Shown piece by piece: positions 8,763-17,826 of a stretch of 64,000 bases of DNA (within the stretch, counting starts at the first letter, position 1; every line of letters begins with the position of its first letter). This stretch comes from Clostridium weizhouense (GTDB taxonomy: Bacteria > Bacillota > Clostridia > Clostridiales > Clostridiaceae). The position numbers were made by a program, and so were the translations under genes. The stretch covers positions 62,001 through 126,000 of the forward strand of contig NZ_JAHXPT010000008.1 of the NCBI RefSeq assembly GCF_019431045.1, given 5' to 3'. The notes under the pieces are model-generated. The model was not told the DNA's origin and made no database searches. It worked only from the letters and a program-made list of their open reading frames with translations.

Positions 8763-10629
8763 TAGAGAAGAACTAGATTCAATAAGAGTAAAATATAAAA
8801 ATGCTTTAGCTAGTCAATATAAGCAGATTTTAATTTGTGCAGGAACTGGTTGTGTAGCTGGGGGCTCCTTGAATATATATAAAAGACTTCAAGAATTAAT
8901 AGATGAAAAAGGACTTAGTATTCAAATTAAATTGGAAGAAGAACCACATGATAATAGTATAGGTTTAAAAAAGAGTGGATGTCATGGTTTTTGTGAAATG
9001 GGTCCTTTATTAAGGATAGAACCAATGGGATGGCTATATATAAGAGTAAAGGTTAGTGATTGTGAAGAAATTATTGAAAAAAGCATAATTGGAGATGAAG
9101 TTGTAGAACGTTTAATTTATAAAGATGGTAATCAAAGTTATAGTAAGCAAGAAGAAATACCATTCTATAAAAAACAAACACGTGTTGCTTTAGAACATTG
9201 TGGACATATTAATGCAGAATCTATTGAAGAATATTTAGCAGCAGATGGATATACGGCTATGGAAAAAGCTCTTTTTGATATGACACCAGAGGAAATAGTA
9301 AATGAAATTTCAGAATCTTCCCTTCGAGGAAGAGGTGGAGGAGGATTTCCAACAGGAAGAAAATGGTCTCAAGTATTAAATCAAAGTGAAAAAGAAAAAT
9401 TTATTGTATGTAATGGTGACGAAGGTGATCCAGGTGCATTTATGGATAGAAGTATGATGGAAGGTGATCCTCATCGAGTAATAGAAGGAATGATTATTGC
9501 TGGTATTGCAACAAATGCTAATAATGGATATATATATGTTCGTGCAGAATATCCTCTTGCAGTTAAAAGGTTACAAATTGCTATTGAACAAGCTATGGAA
9601 AAAGGACTGCTAGGGGAAAATATTTTAAATTCAGGTTTTAATTTTAATTTGCATATTAGTCAAGGAGCAGGAGCTTTTGTATGTGGGGAAGGAAGTGCTT
9701 TAACAGCTTCTATAGAAGGTAATCGTGGTATGCCAAGAGTGAAACCGCCAAGAACAGTTGAACAAGGTCTATTTGGAAAACCAACAGTATTAAATAATGT
9801 CGAAACATTCTGTAATGTTCCACCTATTATAAATAAAGGTTCAAATTGGTATAAAACTATGGGGCCAAAGGGTAATCATGGAACAAAAGCTTTTGCACTT
9901 ACAGGTAATGTAAAAAATACCGGATTAATAGAAGTTCCTATGGGAATAACTTTAAAAGATGTTGTATTTAATATTGGTGGTGGAGTTAAAGATGGAAATT
10001 TAAAAGCAGTTCAAATAGGAGGACCATCAGGGGGATGTCTTTGTCTTCATGCTAATCATCTTGACTTAAATTTAGATTTTGATTCATTAAAGAAAGTTGG
10101 AGCAATGATTGGTAGTGGTGGATTAGTTGTTATGAATGATAAGAGCTGTATGGTAGAAGTAGCTCGTTTCTTTATGAATTTCACACAAAATGAATCATGT
10201 GGTAAATGTATACCTTGTAGAGAAGGTACTAAGAGGATGCTAGAGTTACTTACAGATATAGTTGAAGGAAGAGGTACATTAGAGCATATAGACATGCTCG
10301 AAGAATTAGCAGAAACTATTTCATCAACAGCACTTTGTGGACTTGGAAAGAGTGCATCATTGCCTGTTATAAGTACCTTAAAATATTTTAGAGATGAATA
10401 TGTAGCCCATGTTGTAGATAAAAAGTGTGAGGCAGGAGTATGTAAAGCATTAATGTCTTATGAAATAAATAAGGATAAATGTAAAGGATGTTCTAAATGT
10501 GCTAGGTTATGCCCTGCTAAAGCTATTTCAGGAGAATTAAAGAAACCTTATACCATTGATAAATCAAAATGTATTAAATGTGGCGCTTGTATGGAAGGAT
10601 GCGCTTTCAAAGCAGTTGAATTGGTTTAA
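8749..10629 (+). CDS. NuoF-like NADH:FMN subunit of NADH-linked hydrogenase
   Basis: 626 residues: an N-terminal 2Fe-2S thioredoxin-like domain (about 20-110; CAGTGC and CHGFCEMG), NADH/FMN-binding NuoF core (GRGGGGFPTGRKWS, GDEGDPGAFMDR, GAGAFVCGEGSALTASIEG; about 190-430), the SLBB domain, a 4Fe-4S site (SCGKCIPCREGTKRM, about 480) and two C-terminal ferredoxin clusters (CKGCSKCARLCP, CIKCGACMEGC). This domain order is that of HydB/HndC in trimeric electron-bifurcating hydrogenases, which couple NADH and ferredoxin oxidation to H2. GGAGG precedes the ATG inside the end of the upstream gene. Confidence 0.92.
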   Translation: MKIYNREELDSIRVKYKNALASQYKQILICAGTGCVAGGSLNIYKRLQELIDEKGLSIQIKLEEEPHDNSIGLKKSGCHGFCEMGPLLRIEPMGWLYIRVKVSDCEEIIEKSIIGDEVVERLIYKDGNQSYSKQEEIPFYKKQTRVALEHCGHINAESIEEYLAADGYTAMEKALFDMTPEEIVNEISESSLRGRGGGGFPTGRKWSQVLNQSEKEKFIVCNGDEGDPGAFMDRSMMEGDPHRVIEGMIIAGIATNANNGYIYVRAEYPLAVKRLQIAIEQAMEKGLLGENILNSGFNFNLHISQGAGAFVCGEGSALTASIEGNRGMPRVKPPRTVEQGLFGKPTVLNNVETFCNVPPIINKGSNWYKTMGPKGNHGTKAFALTGNVKNTGLIEVPMGITLKDVVFNIGGGVKDGNLKAVQIGGPSGGCLCLHANHLDLNLDFDSLKKVGAMIGSGGLVVMNDKSCMVEVARFFMNFTQNESCGKCIPCREGTKRMLELLTDIVEGRGTLEHIDMLEELAETISSTALCGLGKSASLPVISTLKYFRDEYVAHVVDKKCEAGVCKALMSYEINKDKCKGCSKCARLCPAKAISGELKKPYTIDKSKCIKCGACMEGCAFKAVELV

Positions 10630-10671
10630 TAAAATAAGAGATGTAAAATATGGAGAGGATGATAAGAAACT

Positions 10672-12375
10672 ATGTCAAAATATATGATAATTGATGGTAA
10701 TAAGGTAGAGTTTGATAAAGAAAAAAATATTTTAGATTTGGTTAGAAAAGCAGGAATTGATTTACCTACATTCTGTTATTATTCAGAGTTGTCAATTTAT
10801 GGAGCTTGCAGAATGTGTGTGGTTGAGGATGAGAGGGGGGGAATTATAGCTTCTTGTTCTACACCACCAAAAGATAAAATGTCAATTAAAACTAATACTC
10901 CTAAATTGTATAAACATCGTAAAATGATTTTAGAGTTATTATTGGCAGCACACTGTAGAGATTGTACTATATGTGAAAAGAATGGAAAATGTAAGCTTCA
11001 AGAGTTAGCACTTCGTTTTGGATTAAAGAATATAAGATTTAAAGATAATAATGTTAAACATGAATTAGATACTTCTTCTAAAGCAATTATACGTGACCCA
11101 AGTAAATGTATTTTATGTGGAGATTGTGTCAGAATGTGTAATGAAGTTCAAAATGTAGGTGCAATAGATTTTGCTCATAGAGGATCAAAGATGGTAGTAA
11201 GTCCTGCATTTGATAGATGTTTAGCAGAAACAGAGTGTGTAAATTGCGGACAATGTGCTACAGTATGTCCTACAGGTGCAATTGTTGTAAAGAGTGATTT
11301 TAAAGAGGTTTGGAAAGCTATTTATGATCCTAATAAGAGGGTTGTAGCTCAAGTTGCACCAGCAGTACGTGTAGCATTAGGTGAAGAGTTTGGAATGAAA
11401 CCTGGTGAAAATGTAATGGATAAAATTTCAGCAGCAATGAGAAGAATAGGCTTTGATGAAATTTATGATACTTCATTAAGTGCAGATCTTACAATTATAG
11501 AAGAATCTAAAGAATTTTTAGAAAAGTTAGAATTAGGAAATAATAAATTTCCACTATTTACTTCATGCTGTCCAGCTTGGGTTAGATATGTGGAAACAAA
11601 GCATCCAGATATGATGAAGTATGTCTCAACTTGTAAATCACCAATGCAAATGTTTGGCGCTGTTATTAAAGAATATTTTAAAGAAAAGGATTCATCAGAG
11701 AAAAAAGAAACAATATCTATAGCAGTTATGCCATGTACAGCAAAAAAGGCAGAAGCTGCTAGAGATGAATTTATAAGAGAAGGTATTAAAGATGTTGATT
11801 TTGTAATTACTACAACAGAATTAAGTTCAATGATTAAAGAAACAGGATTAAGATTTAATGAAATTGAAGGAGAATCTCCAGATATGCCATTTGCTTTATA
11901 TTCAGGTGCAGGTGTAATATTTGGTGTTACCGGAGGCGTAACAGAAGCAGTTATTCGTGGAGTAGCTCAAGATAAAACTCCTAAAGCATTAAAAGATATA
12001 GAATTTATTGGTGTAAGAGGTATGAATGGGGTAAAGGTATGTGAACTTCCGATTAAAGATAATATCCTTCGTATAGCAGTAGTTAGTGGACTTGGTAATG
12101 CAGAAATGTTAATTCAAAAAATTAAATCTGAAGAAGAACATTTTGACTTTGTAGAAGTTATGGCTTGCCCAGGAGGATGTATATGTGGAGCGGGACAACC
12201 TTTTAGCTTAAAAGATGGTAAAAAAGAAAGAGCAAAGGGATTATATAAATCAGATAAGGTTGCTCAAATTAAAAGAAGTGAAGAAAACCCTATGATGATA
12301 TCTTTATATAATGGAATATTAAAGGACAAGTCTAAAGAGTTACTTCATGTTCATTATGAAAATAGTACACACTAG
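10672..12375 (+). CDS. hydA: [FeFe]-hydrogenase catalytic subunit
   Basis: 567 residues: an N-terminal 2Fe-2S domain (CYYSELSIYGACRMC), the His-Cys3 4Fe-4S motif (HCRDCTICEKNGKC), two ferredoxin clusters (CILCGDCVRMC, CVNCGQCATVC), then the H-cluster domain with L1 TSCCPAWVRYVE, L2 MPCTAKKAEA and L3 MACPGGCICGAGQP. All H-cluster cysteines are present. L3 is slightly unusual, with CICGAGQP in place of the common GGGQP ending. It makes or oxidises H2 and is the third gene of the operon, 42 bases after the NuoF-like gene. No maturase genes (hydE, hydF, hydG) are in the window. A 14-bp-stem terminator follows. Confidence 0.95.
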   Translation: MSKYMIIDGNKVEFDKEKNILDLVRKAGIDLPTFCYYSELSIYGACRMCVVEDERGGIIASCSTPPKDKMSIKTNTPKLYKHRKMILELLLAAHCRDCTICEKNGKCKLQELALRFGLKNIRFKDNNVKHELDTSSKAIIRDPSKCILCGDCVRMCNEVQNVGAIDFAHRGSKMVVSPAFDRCLAETECVNCGQCATVCPTGAIVVKSDFKEVWKAIYDPNKRVVAQVAPAVRVALGEEFGMKPGENVMDKISAAMRRIGFDEIYDTSLSADLTIIEESKEFLEKLELGNNKFPLFTSCCPAWVRYVETKHPDMMKYVSTCKSPMQMFGAVIKEYFKEKDSSEKKETISIAVMPCTAKKAEAARDEFIREGIKDVDFVITTTELSSMIKETGLRFNEIEGESPDMPFALYSGAGVIFGVTGGVTEAVIRGVAQDKTPKALKDIEFIGVRGMNGVKVCELPIKDNILRIAVVSGLGNAEMLIQKIKSEEEHFDFVEVMACPGGCICGAGQPFSLKDGKKERAKGLYKSDKVAQIKRSEENPMMISLYNGILKDKSKELLHVHYENSTH

Positions 12376-12445
12376 AAAAATTCTTGGGAAATATTGTATT
12401 TAAAAAGGATCTTTTATACTTAGTAGTATAAAATTTTAATTTTAT

Positions 12446-12490
12446 AATAGATATCTTAAATCAAAGGTTTGAATTAAGATATCTATTTTT
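12446..12490 (+). terminator. Terminator of the hydrogenase operon
   Basis: A perfect 14-bp stem, AATAGATATCTTAA with TTAAGATATCTATT, followed by TTTTT. Confidence 0.88.
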
Positions 12491-12493
12491 TAT

Positions 12494-12580
12494 TGCCGCA
12501 CCATTATTCCTGCACTAGGTTTGGAAAGGGTGCATGGCTAAAAAAATCGAAGCTCCACAGTCGCTTAGCGATTTTTTGTT
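12494..12580. other. GC-rich structured patch, possible small RNA or element remnant
   Basis: The patch is close to half GC in a region of about 20% GC. GCAC/GTGC can pair across 12511-12533, and AAAAAATCG (12541-12549) pairs with CGATTTTTT (12569-12577) around an inner AGC/GCT. The second hairpin reads as a Rho-independent terminator on both strands. No open frame and no recognised RNA family. Confidence 0.4.
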
Positions 12581-12799
12581 AAAACCTTTATTAAATTAGA
12601 AATAAGTGGTATAGTAATTTAATAAAATTCTAAAATAATAAAGAATTATATATTGATGAATAATACTTTATGAGATCTAATTCTTATAATAAATTTAAGA
12701 TGTATTGTACAAATTGTTTATAATATAAATATTTATTTATGATGTAGTGTAAAAATTAAAGTAGATTATATTAAATATAAGAGTGTAGGAGGGGATATT

Positions 12800-13348
12800 T
12801 TGAGAATTGGTATTATAAGACATTTTAAAGTTGATTATAAAAAGAAATTTTTTATGACATCGAAAGAATTTAAGGGGTGGGAAGAATCTTATAATAATAG
12901 TAAAGTTACTCGAAATGATGTAAAATTACATAATATAAATTGGGATAAATGTTATTCAAGTACGCTAAGTAGGGCAATAACAACAGCAGAAGATGTTTAT
13001 TCGGGAAAAATAGTTAAAAGTGATTTTATTAGAGAAGTTCCTATAAGTCCATTGTTTAAGACCAATTTAAAACTTCCATATTGTTTTTGGGCAATAACTT
13101 CAAGATTAGCTTGGTATTTTAACTTTGGTCCAGAAGAAGAAAAAAGAAAAATTACTGAGACAAAAGCTAAAAAATTTATTGATTTTCTTGAAAATGAAGC
13201 TAAAAAAGAAGGCTCAGAGAATATTTTAATAGTTACTCATGGATTTTTTATGTATACTCTTCAAAAAGAACTTAAAAAAAGAGGATTTAAAGGGAAAATA
13301 GTTTATATGCCTAAAAATGGAATACTATACTTATATAAGAAATTTTGA
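12800..13348 (+). CDS. Histidine phosphatase family protein
   Basis: 182 residues starting at TTG, with AGGAGGGG six bases upstream. The catalytic RH motif lies at the N-terminus (MRIGIIRHFKVDY, His8), and the second catalytic histidine in LIVTHGFFMYTL near residue 150. The fold is that of phosphoglycerate-mutase-like phosphatases; the Gly that usually follows RH is Phe here (RHF). Substrate is unknown. Monocistronic, closed by a strong terminator. Confidence 0.82.
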   Translation: MRIGIIRHFKVDYKKKFFMTSKEFKGWEESYNNSKVTRNDVKLHNINWDKCYSSTLSRAITTAEDVYSGKIVKSDFIREVPISPLFKTNLKLPYCFWAITSRLAWYFNFGPEEEKRKITETKAKKFIDFLENEAKKEGSENILIVTHGFFMYTLQKELKKRGFKGKIVYMPKNGILYLYKKF

Positions 13349-13648
13349 TGTGTAAGTTTTCTCTTGATTAATACATATAAGCAATGTAATATAAAACATG
13401 TAAACTTTGTTAAAGTTTACATGTTTTATATTTATGAGAGAATTTATTAAACAATTAGCATTAATACTACATATGTTTATACAAGTAATAGATAGTAGTT
13501 TAATATTTTAGGATAATTATTTCTAAATTTGAAGTAATTTTAAATAAACATAATAGGGAATATATAAATACTATGTTTTAAAGCAGTATTCATATTACAA
13601 TATTATATTAACTTAAAACAATGATATTACAAAAGAGGGGGAAAGAAA
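13349..13648. other. Intergenic region before the MATE gene
   Basis: 300 bases. After the terminator at 13393-13433 I see only AT-rich DNA and no conserved element. Confidence 0.6.
13393..13433 (+). terminator. Terminator after the histidine phosphatase
   Basis: AAAACATGTAAACTTT and AAAGTTTACATGTTTT form a perfect 16-bp stem with a three-base loop, followed by a T-rich tail. Confidence 0.85.
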
Positions 13649-14995
13649 TTGAGTAGCGCAAACATAATAGATAACAGAATATCTTTATTTAGGCTTACAT
13701 GGCCTATTTTTATTGAACTTATTTTACAAATGCTTGTAAGCAATGTAGATCAGTTAATGTTGAGTAGAGTTTCAGAAAATTCAGTGGCAGCTGTTGGGAA
13801 TGTAAATCAGATTATGAATTTTTTACTTATAACTTTTAGTGTAATTACAATGGCAACTACAATATTGGTATCACAATATCTCGGAGCAAAAAATTACGAA
13901 AAAGTATCAGAAGTATATTCAGTATCTGTATTTTCTAATTTAGTTTTTAGTATTTTTATAAGTTTAATATTATTATGTTTTAATGAGGTGTTTTTTAAGT
14001 GGTTAAGAACTCCTAATGAATTATTAAGTGACGCTAAAATGTATATAAGTATAATAGGTGGAGGTATATTTCTTCAAGCAATATTAATGACATATTCAGC
14101 TATACTTAGAAGTAATGGTCTTATGAAACAAGGAATGTATGTTTCAGCAATAGTAAATGTTATCAATATAATTGGAAATTCTATTTTTATAACAGGCTCA
14201 TTTGGTGTACCAAAGCTTGGTGTTGAAGGGGTTGCTATATCAAGTGTACTAAGTAGATTAATTGGTGTTATGGTAATAATTTTTATATTTAAGAAAAATG
14301 TTAAAGGAAAAGTATCTTTGAGTTATTTAAATCCATTTCCAAAACAAACATTTAAAAGATTAATGATGATTGGCCTTCCATCTGGAGGAGAATCAGTTTC
14401 TTATAATTTTTCTCAAATGGTTATATTGACTTTTGTTAATATAATGGGGACAAGCTCAGTGGCAACAAAAGCTTATGTAAATATATTAGTTTGGTTTTCA
14501 TTTATATATGGTGCAGCAGTATCACAAGCCAATCAAATTAGAATCGGATATCTTATTGGTGCTAAAAATGAAGATGAAGCTTATAAAAAAGTGCTTCAAA
14601 CTTTAAGACCAGCGGCTATGGTTTCAGTGAGTGCATCAATAATTTTATTTATATTCAGTAATCAACTTTTAGGCATATTTACTTCAAATATTGATATCTT
14701 GATTTTAGGTAAAAAATTATTGCTTATAGATATTTTATTAGAGCTTGGAAGAGCTTTTAATATGGTTATAATAAAAGGAATGCAGGCAGCAGGTGATATT
14801 AAATATCCTATATTTATAGGAGTTTTATCAATGTGGAGTGTTGCAACTGGACTTGCATATGTTCTTGGAATAAAACTCGGATGGGGACTTCAGGGGGTAT
14901 GGATTGCAATGATGTGTGATGAATGTTTAAGAGGATGTATATTTTATATAAGATGGAGAAGGGGAACTTGGAGAAATAAGAATGTATTTGCATAA
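13649..14995 (+). CDS. MATE family multidrug efflux transporter
   Basis: 448 residues with 12 predicted helices, starting at TTG behind GAGGGGGAAAG. The N-terminus (FRLTWPIFIELILQMLVSNVDQLMLSRVSENSVAAVGNVNQ) is the classic MATE/NorM opening, and the two halves are related (SQYLGAKNYEKVSEVYSV, QIRIGYLIGAKNEDEAYK). It would export cationic drugs or metabolites using a Na+ or H+ gradient. The PHP phosphoesterase gene follows 83 bases later on the same strand without a clear terminator, so the two may be cotranscribed. Confidence 0.88.
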   Translation: MSSANIIDNRISLFRLTWPIFIELILQMLVSNVDQLMLSRVSENSVAAVGNVNQIMNFLLITFSVITMATTILVSQYLGAKNYEKVSEVYSVSVFSNLVFSIFISLILLCFNEVFFKWLRTPNELLSDAKMYISIIGGGIFLQAILMTYSAILRSNGLMKQGMYVSAIVNVINIIGNSIFITGSFGVPKLGVEGVAISSVLSRLIGVMVIIFIFKKNVKGKVSLSYLNPFPKQTFKRLMMIGLPSGGESVSYNFSQMVILTFVNIMGTSSVATKAYVNILVWFSFIYGAAVSQANQIRIGYLIGAKNEDEAYKKVLQTLRPAAMVSVSASIILFIFSNQLLGIFTSNIDILILGKKLLLIDILLELGRAFNMVIIKGMQAAGDIKYPIFIGVLSMWSVATGLAYVLGIKLGWGLQGVWIAMMCDECLRGCIFYIRWRRGTWRNKNVFA

Positions 14996-15077
14996 GAAAT
15001 ATATTAAAGTAAGAAAGTAACGACTGACATATTATCTCATATAATAAAATGTGGTATAACATTTTAAAGGAGTTATT

Positions 15078-15773
15078 ATGTATAAAAAAGGAGATTTTCA
15101 TGTTCATTCTACATGTTCAGATGGAAGTTATACCCCAAGTCAAGTAGTTGATTTAGCCAAGAGAAGAGAAGTAGATATAATATCTTTAACTGACCATAAT
15201 AATACTTCAGGTATAGATGAAGCTATTGAGGCTGGAGAAGAACTTGGTGTTAAGGTTATACCTGGTGTTGAACTTTCAACAAGATATAATAATAGTAGAG
15301 TGCATGTTTTAGGATATTTTAAGGATGATAGTTATAAAGATGATCTTCTTATTGAAGTATTAAAATGTATCAAAAATAAAAAAATAACTATGGTAAAAAA
15401 AATATTAGGAAGTTTTATAAATTTTTATGATAGTAAAGAAAGATTATCTGTTGAAAGTGGAATAGAATTATTAAAATTTTTTGGGGCTACAGTTATATTA
15501 GCACATCCAGTTTTGATTAATAGGGAAAATTTTAAAAAAATTATAAAATTTAAATTTGATGGATTAGAAGCAAAATATGTTAGTAATACTGAAAAAGATA
15601 CACAATATTTTTTAAATGTGGCAAGAGAAAAAAATCTTATTTATACTGCAGGGTCGGATTTTCATGATTGTAATAGATTTTATAGAACTCATGGAATAAT
15701 TGGTGATGTCTATCTAACAGAAAAAGAAATTTATGATTTTTTAACAAGAGGAGAATTGTACCCATACATTTGA
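15078..15773 (+). CDS. PHP-domain phosphoesterase (RNase AM/nucleoside diphosphatase-like)
   Basis: 231 residues. The PHP metal-binding motifs are complete: FHVHSTCSDGSYTP (residues 7-20), LTDHNNTSG, PGVELS, AHPVL and SDFHD. This is the standalone YciV/TrpH type, whose characterised members act as 5'-to-3' nucleases or 3',5'-bisphosphate phosphatases. At 231 residues it is shorter than the about 280 usual for that group, chiefly in the middle insert. The ribosome-binding site is AAGGAG. Confidence 0.85.
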   Translation: MYKKGDFHVHSTCSDGSYTPSQVVDLAKRREVDIISLTDHNNTSGIDEAIEAGEELGVKVIPGVELSTRYNNSRVHVLGYFKDDSYKDDLLIEVLKCIKNKKITMVKKILGSFINFYDSKERLSVESGIELLKFFGATVILAHPVLINRENFKKIIKFKFDGLEAKYVSNTEKDTQYFLNVAREKNLIYTAGSDFHDCNRFYRTHGIIGDVYLTEKEIYDFLTRGELYPYI

Positions 15774-15821
15774 CTATAATTATTTTAATTACTATTATAG
15801 AGTAAATAATACAATAGAGTT

Positions 15822-15851
15822 TTTAGTATATGTTTTAAAGTATATACTAAA
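15822..15851. promoter_or_regulatory. Inverted repeat before the ECF S-component gene
   Basis: TTTAGTATAT and ATATACTAAA form a 10-bp stem with a 10-base loop, followed by TTATTTTTA. It may terminate the PHP transcript or act as a leader element for the transporter. The half-site TTTAGTATATAC recurs in the inverted repeat before the PRPP synthetase gene (53037-53075). Confidence 0.45.
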
Positions 15852-15884
15852 TTATTTTTATAGAATGTTTAGGGGGCAGATAAA

Positions 15885-16409
15885 ATGAGATTTTCAACAA
15901 GAAGAATGGTATTAATAGGAGTAATGGCAGCAATATGTTTTGTAGGGACTTATCTTCATGTTCCATTAGCAGTAGGAGGATCTACAACTATGATACATTT
16001 AGGAACTACTGCAATTTTTATTGCTGCTGTTTTAATTGGACCAGATGCAGGATTGTCAGCAGGAATAGGATGTGCACTATATGATGCATTAGATCCTACA
16101 TTTGCAGCTTGGATAATTCCAACATTAATAGTTAAAGGACTAACAGGTTATGTTGCAGGAAAGATAAGTTTTATGAATAATAAGAATGGTGAAAATTCAA
16201 TTCAAAATATAATAGGATTTATAGCTGGCGGAATAGTTTCACTAATTGGATATTTTATATTTAATTGGTTGGTTTTTGTAGGACTAGCTTCAGCAACAAT
16301 AAAATTGTTGGCATCTATAGGAACAACAGCGTTAGGACTTGCAATAGCAATTCCTTTATCAATTGCAATAAAGAAAGCAACAACACATATTATAGGAGCT
16401 ATTAATTAG
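15885..16409 (+). CDS. ECF transporter S component, probably a vitamin (B6-related) importer
   Basis: 174 residues, six hydrophobic segments. The pattern MIHLGTTAIFIAAVLIGPDAGLSAGIGCALYD and WIIPTLIVKGLTGYVAGKIS is that of the energy-coupling-factor substrate-binding family (DUF1393-type). The shared EcfA1A2T module is not in the window. Substrate is inferred from context only: the next gene, on the same strand after a terminator, is a pyridoxamine kinase, which suggests a vitamin B6 or related pyrimidine precursor. Ribosome-binding site GGGGGCAG. Confidence 0.82.
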   Translation: MRFSTRRMVLIGVMAAICFVGTYLHVPLAVGGSTTMIHLGTTAIFIAAVLIGPDAGLSAGIGCALYDALDPTFAAWIIPTLIVKGLTGYVAGKISFMNNKNGENSIQNIIGFIAGGIVSLIGYFIFNWLVFVGLASATIKLLASIGTTALGLAIAIPLSIAIKKATTHIIGAIN

Positions 16410-16435
16410 ATAATTATAAATTTAATATATAAATA

Positions 16436-16487
16436 AAAAAGAGTTTCCACTTATTAATAATATTTTGGAGATTCTTTTATATTTTTA
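16436..16487 (+). terminator. Terminator after the ECF S component
   Basis: AAAAGAGTTTCCA pairs with TGGAGATTCTTTT with one mismatch, and is followed by a T-rich tail. Confidence 0.7.
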
Positions 16488-16707
16488 TTTACATTTAATT
16501 TTGTTTTTAGTGAATATTTATATTAGTCACATTCAAAAAATAATAGACTAGTATTCCAGTTTGTTTGATTTATTATTTTATGTGCTTTAAAGTTAAATAT
16601 TGATTCAAAATATAAGTTTATTTTTAATTATTGCAAGAAAATATGTTACAATTTAGTTGACTGGGTAAAATATACTATAAATAATACATTGAAAGGTAAT
16701 AGGAAGT

Positions 16708-17553
16708 ATGAAAAAACCTATAAAAAGAGTAGCTGCAATACATGATATATGTGGATTTGGAAAAGCAGCCTTAACAAATATAATACCTGTACTATCAACA
16801 TTAGGAGTAGAAGTATGTCCAATACCAACAATGGTTTTAAGCACTCATACAGGGGGATTTGGAGATCCTAAGATAGTTAAACTTAAAGGGTATGTGGCAG
16901 ATACGTTTGAACATTATAAAGAATTTAATATTGATTTTGAAGGGATTTTTGTTGGATATTTAGGAACTATTGATAATATAAAAGAAACTTATGAATTTAT
17001 AAAAGGAGCAAATAAGGATACTACGTTAGTATGTTTTGATCCTATCTTTGGGGATTATGGAAATTATTATTCTAATTTTAATGAGAATTATTCTGAACAG
17101 TTAAAAAAACTATTAAAGTATTCAGATATAATAACACCTAATTTTACTGAAGCATGTATTTTAGCTGATGAAAAAATATCAGAATATGTATCCGAGGAAC
17201 AACTATTAAATATTTCCAGAAAATTATTTGATTTTGGATGTAAAAATATTATAATTACAAGTGTTCCTGTTAAAGATAAAAATAAAATTGCAACATCAAT
17301 ATATTTAGGGAGAAATGATTCAATTAATATAATTATTTCTAATAAGTTGAAGAAATCATATCCAGGAACAGGAGATATATTTACATCAGTATTAATAGGA
17401 AAATATTTAAATGGAATTTCATTATTGGATAGTGTTAAAGATTCATGTGAATTTGTAGAGAGATGTATTAGAGAAAGCAGTAAACATGATTATGATACTA
17501 AAGAAGGTGTGCTTCTTGAATCATCATTAAAATATTTAAATGACTTAAAATAA
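16708..17553 (+). CDS. Pyridoxamine/pyridoxal kinase (ribokinase-like)
   Basis: 281 residues. The N-terminus RVAAIHDICGFGKAALTNIIPVLSTLGVEVCPIPTMVLSTHT is typical of the PdxK/PdxY branch. The C-terminal anion hole and catalytic Asp are in SYPGTGDIFTSVLIG. It phosphorylates pyridoxal, pyridoxine or pyridoxamine to the 5'-phosphate for B6 salvage in the cytoplasm. No de novo pdxS/pdxT genes are present here. It follows an ECF S component on the same strand, which supports an uptake-and-trapping pair although a terminator separates them. Confidence 0.88.
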   Translation: MKKPIKRVAAIHDICGFGKAALTNIIPVLSTLGVEVCPIPTMVLSTHTGGFGDPKIVKLKGYVADTFEHYKEFNIDFEGIFVGYLGTIDNIKETYEFIKGANKDTTLVCFDPIFGDYGNYYSNFNENYSEQLKKLLKYSDIITPNFTEACILADEKISEYVSEEQLLNISRKLFDFGCKNIIITSVPVKDKNKIATSIYLGRNDSINIIISNKLKKSYPGTGDIFTSVLIGKYLNGISLLDSVKDSCEFVERCIRESSKHDYDTKEGVLLESSLKYLNDLK

Positions 17554-17573
17554 TTAAAATATTTTATATATTT

Positions 17574-17607
17574 CAAGCACCAAACTAGTTAATGTGGTGC
17601 TTTTATT
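17574..17607 (+). terminator. Terminator after the pyridoxamine kinase
   Basis: AAGCACCA and TGGTGCTT with a T-rich tail. Confidence 0.82.
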
Positions 17608-17672
17608 TATTTGTAGTTATATTAAAAAAATAATATAACAATATAATGTTTGTGATTTATTTTGAATGAATT

Positions 17673-17781
17673 TGATTGAAAAGATTAATTTAAGAGACTA
17701 AAATTGTAAAATATTTGATAAAAATGATTGAAAATATTTTAAAATGATTTATTTTGAAATATTTTGACTGAAAATGATTGA
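17673..17781 (+). promoter_or_regulatory. Probable FruR operator array before fruR-fruK-fruA
   Basis: The heptamer TGATTGA occurs at 17673, 17725 and 17775, and a TGATTTA variant at 17745. Spacings of 52, 20 and 30 bases are near multiples of ten, placing the sites roughly on one DNA face. DeoR-family regulators bind direct repeats of this kind; in the family the regulator is typically relieved by fructose-1-phosphate. Confidence 0.55.
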
Positions 17782-17826
17782 TTTTTATTTAAAAATAGTT
17801 TATTATAAAGATGCGGAGTGGTGATA

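Larger units (their letters stand above)
12376..12799. other. Intergenic region after hydA with two hairpin structures
   Basis: 424 bases. The hydA terminator (12446-12490) is followed at once by an unusually GC-rich, hairpin-forming patch (12494-12580). The rest is plain AT-rich DNA leading to the histidine phosphatase gene. Confidence 0.65.

Noticed and set aside
14814-15107. 97-residue minus-strand frame across the MATE/PHP junction
   Set aside because: It overlaps two well supported genes and no ribosome-binding site is present.
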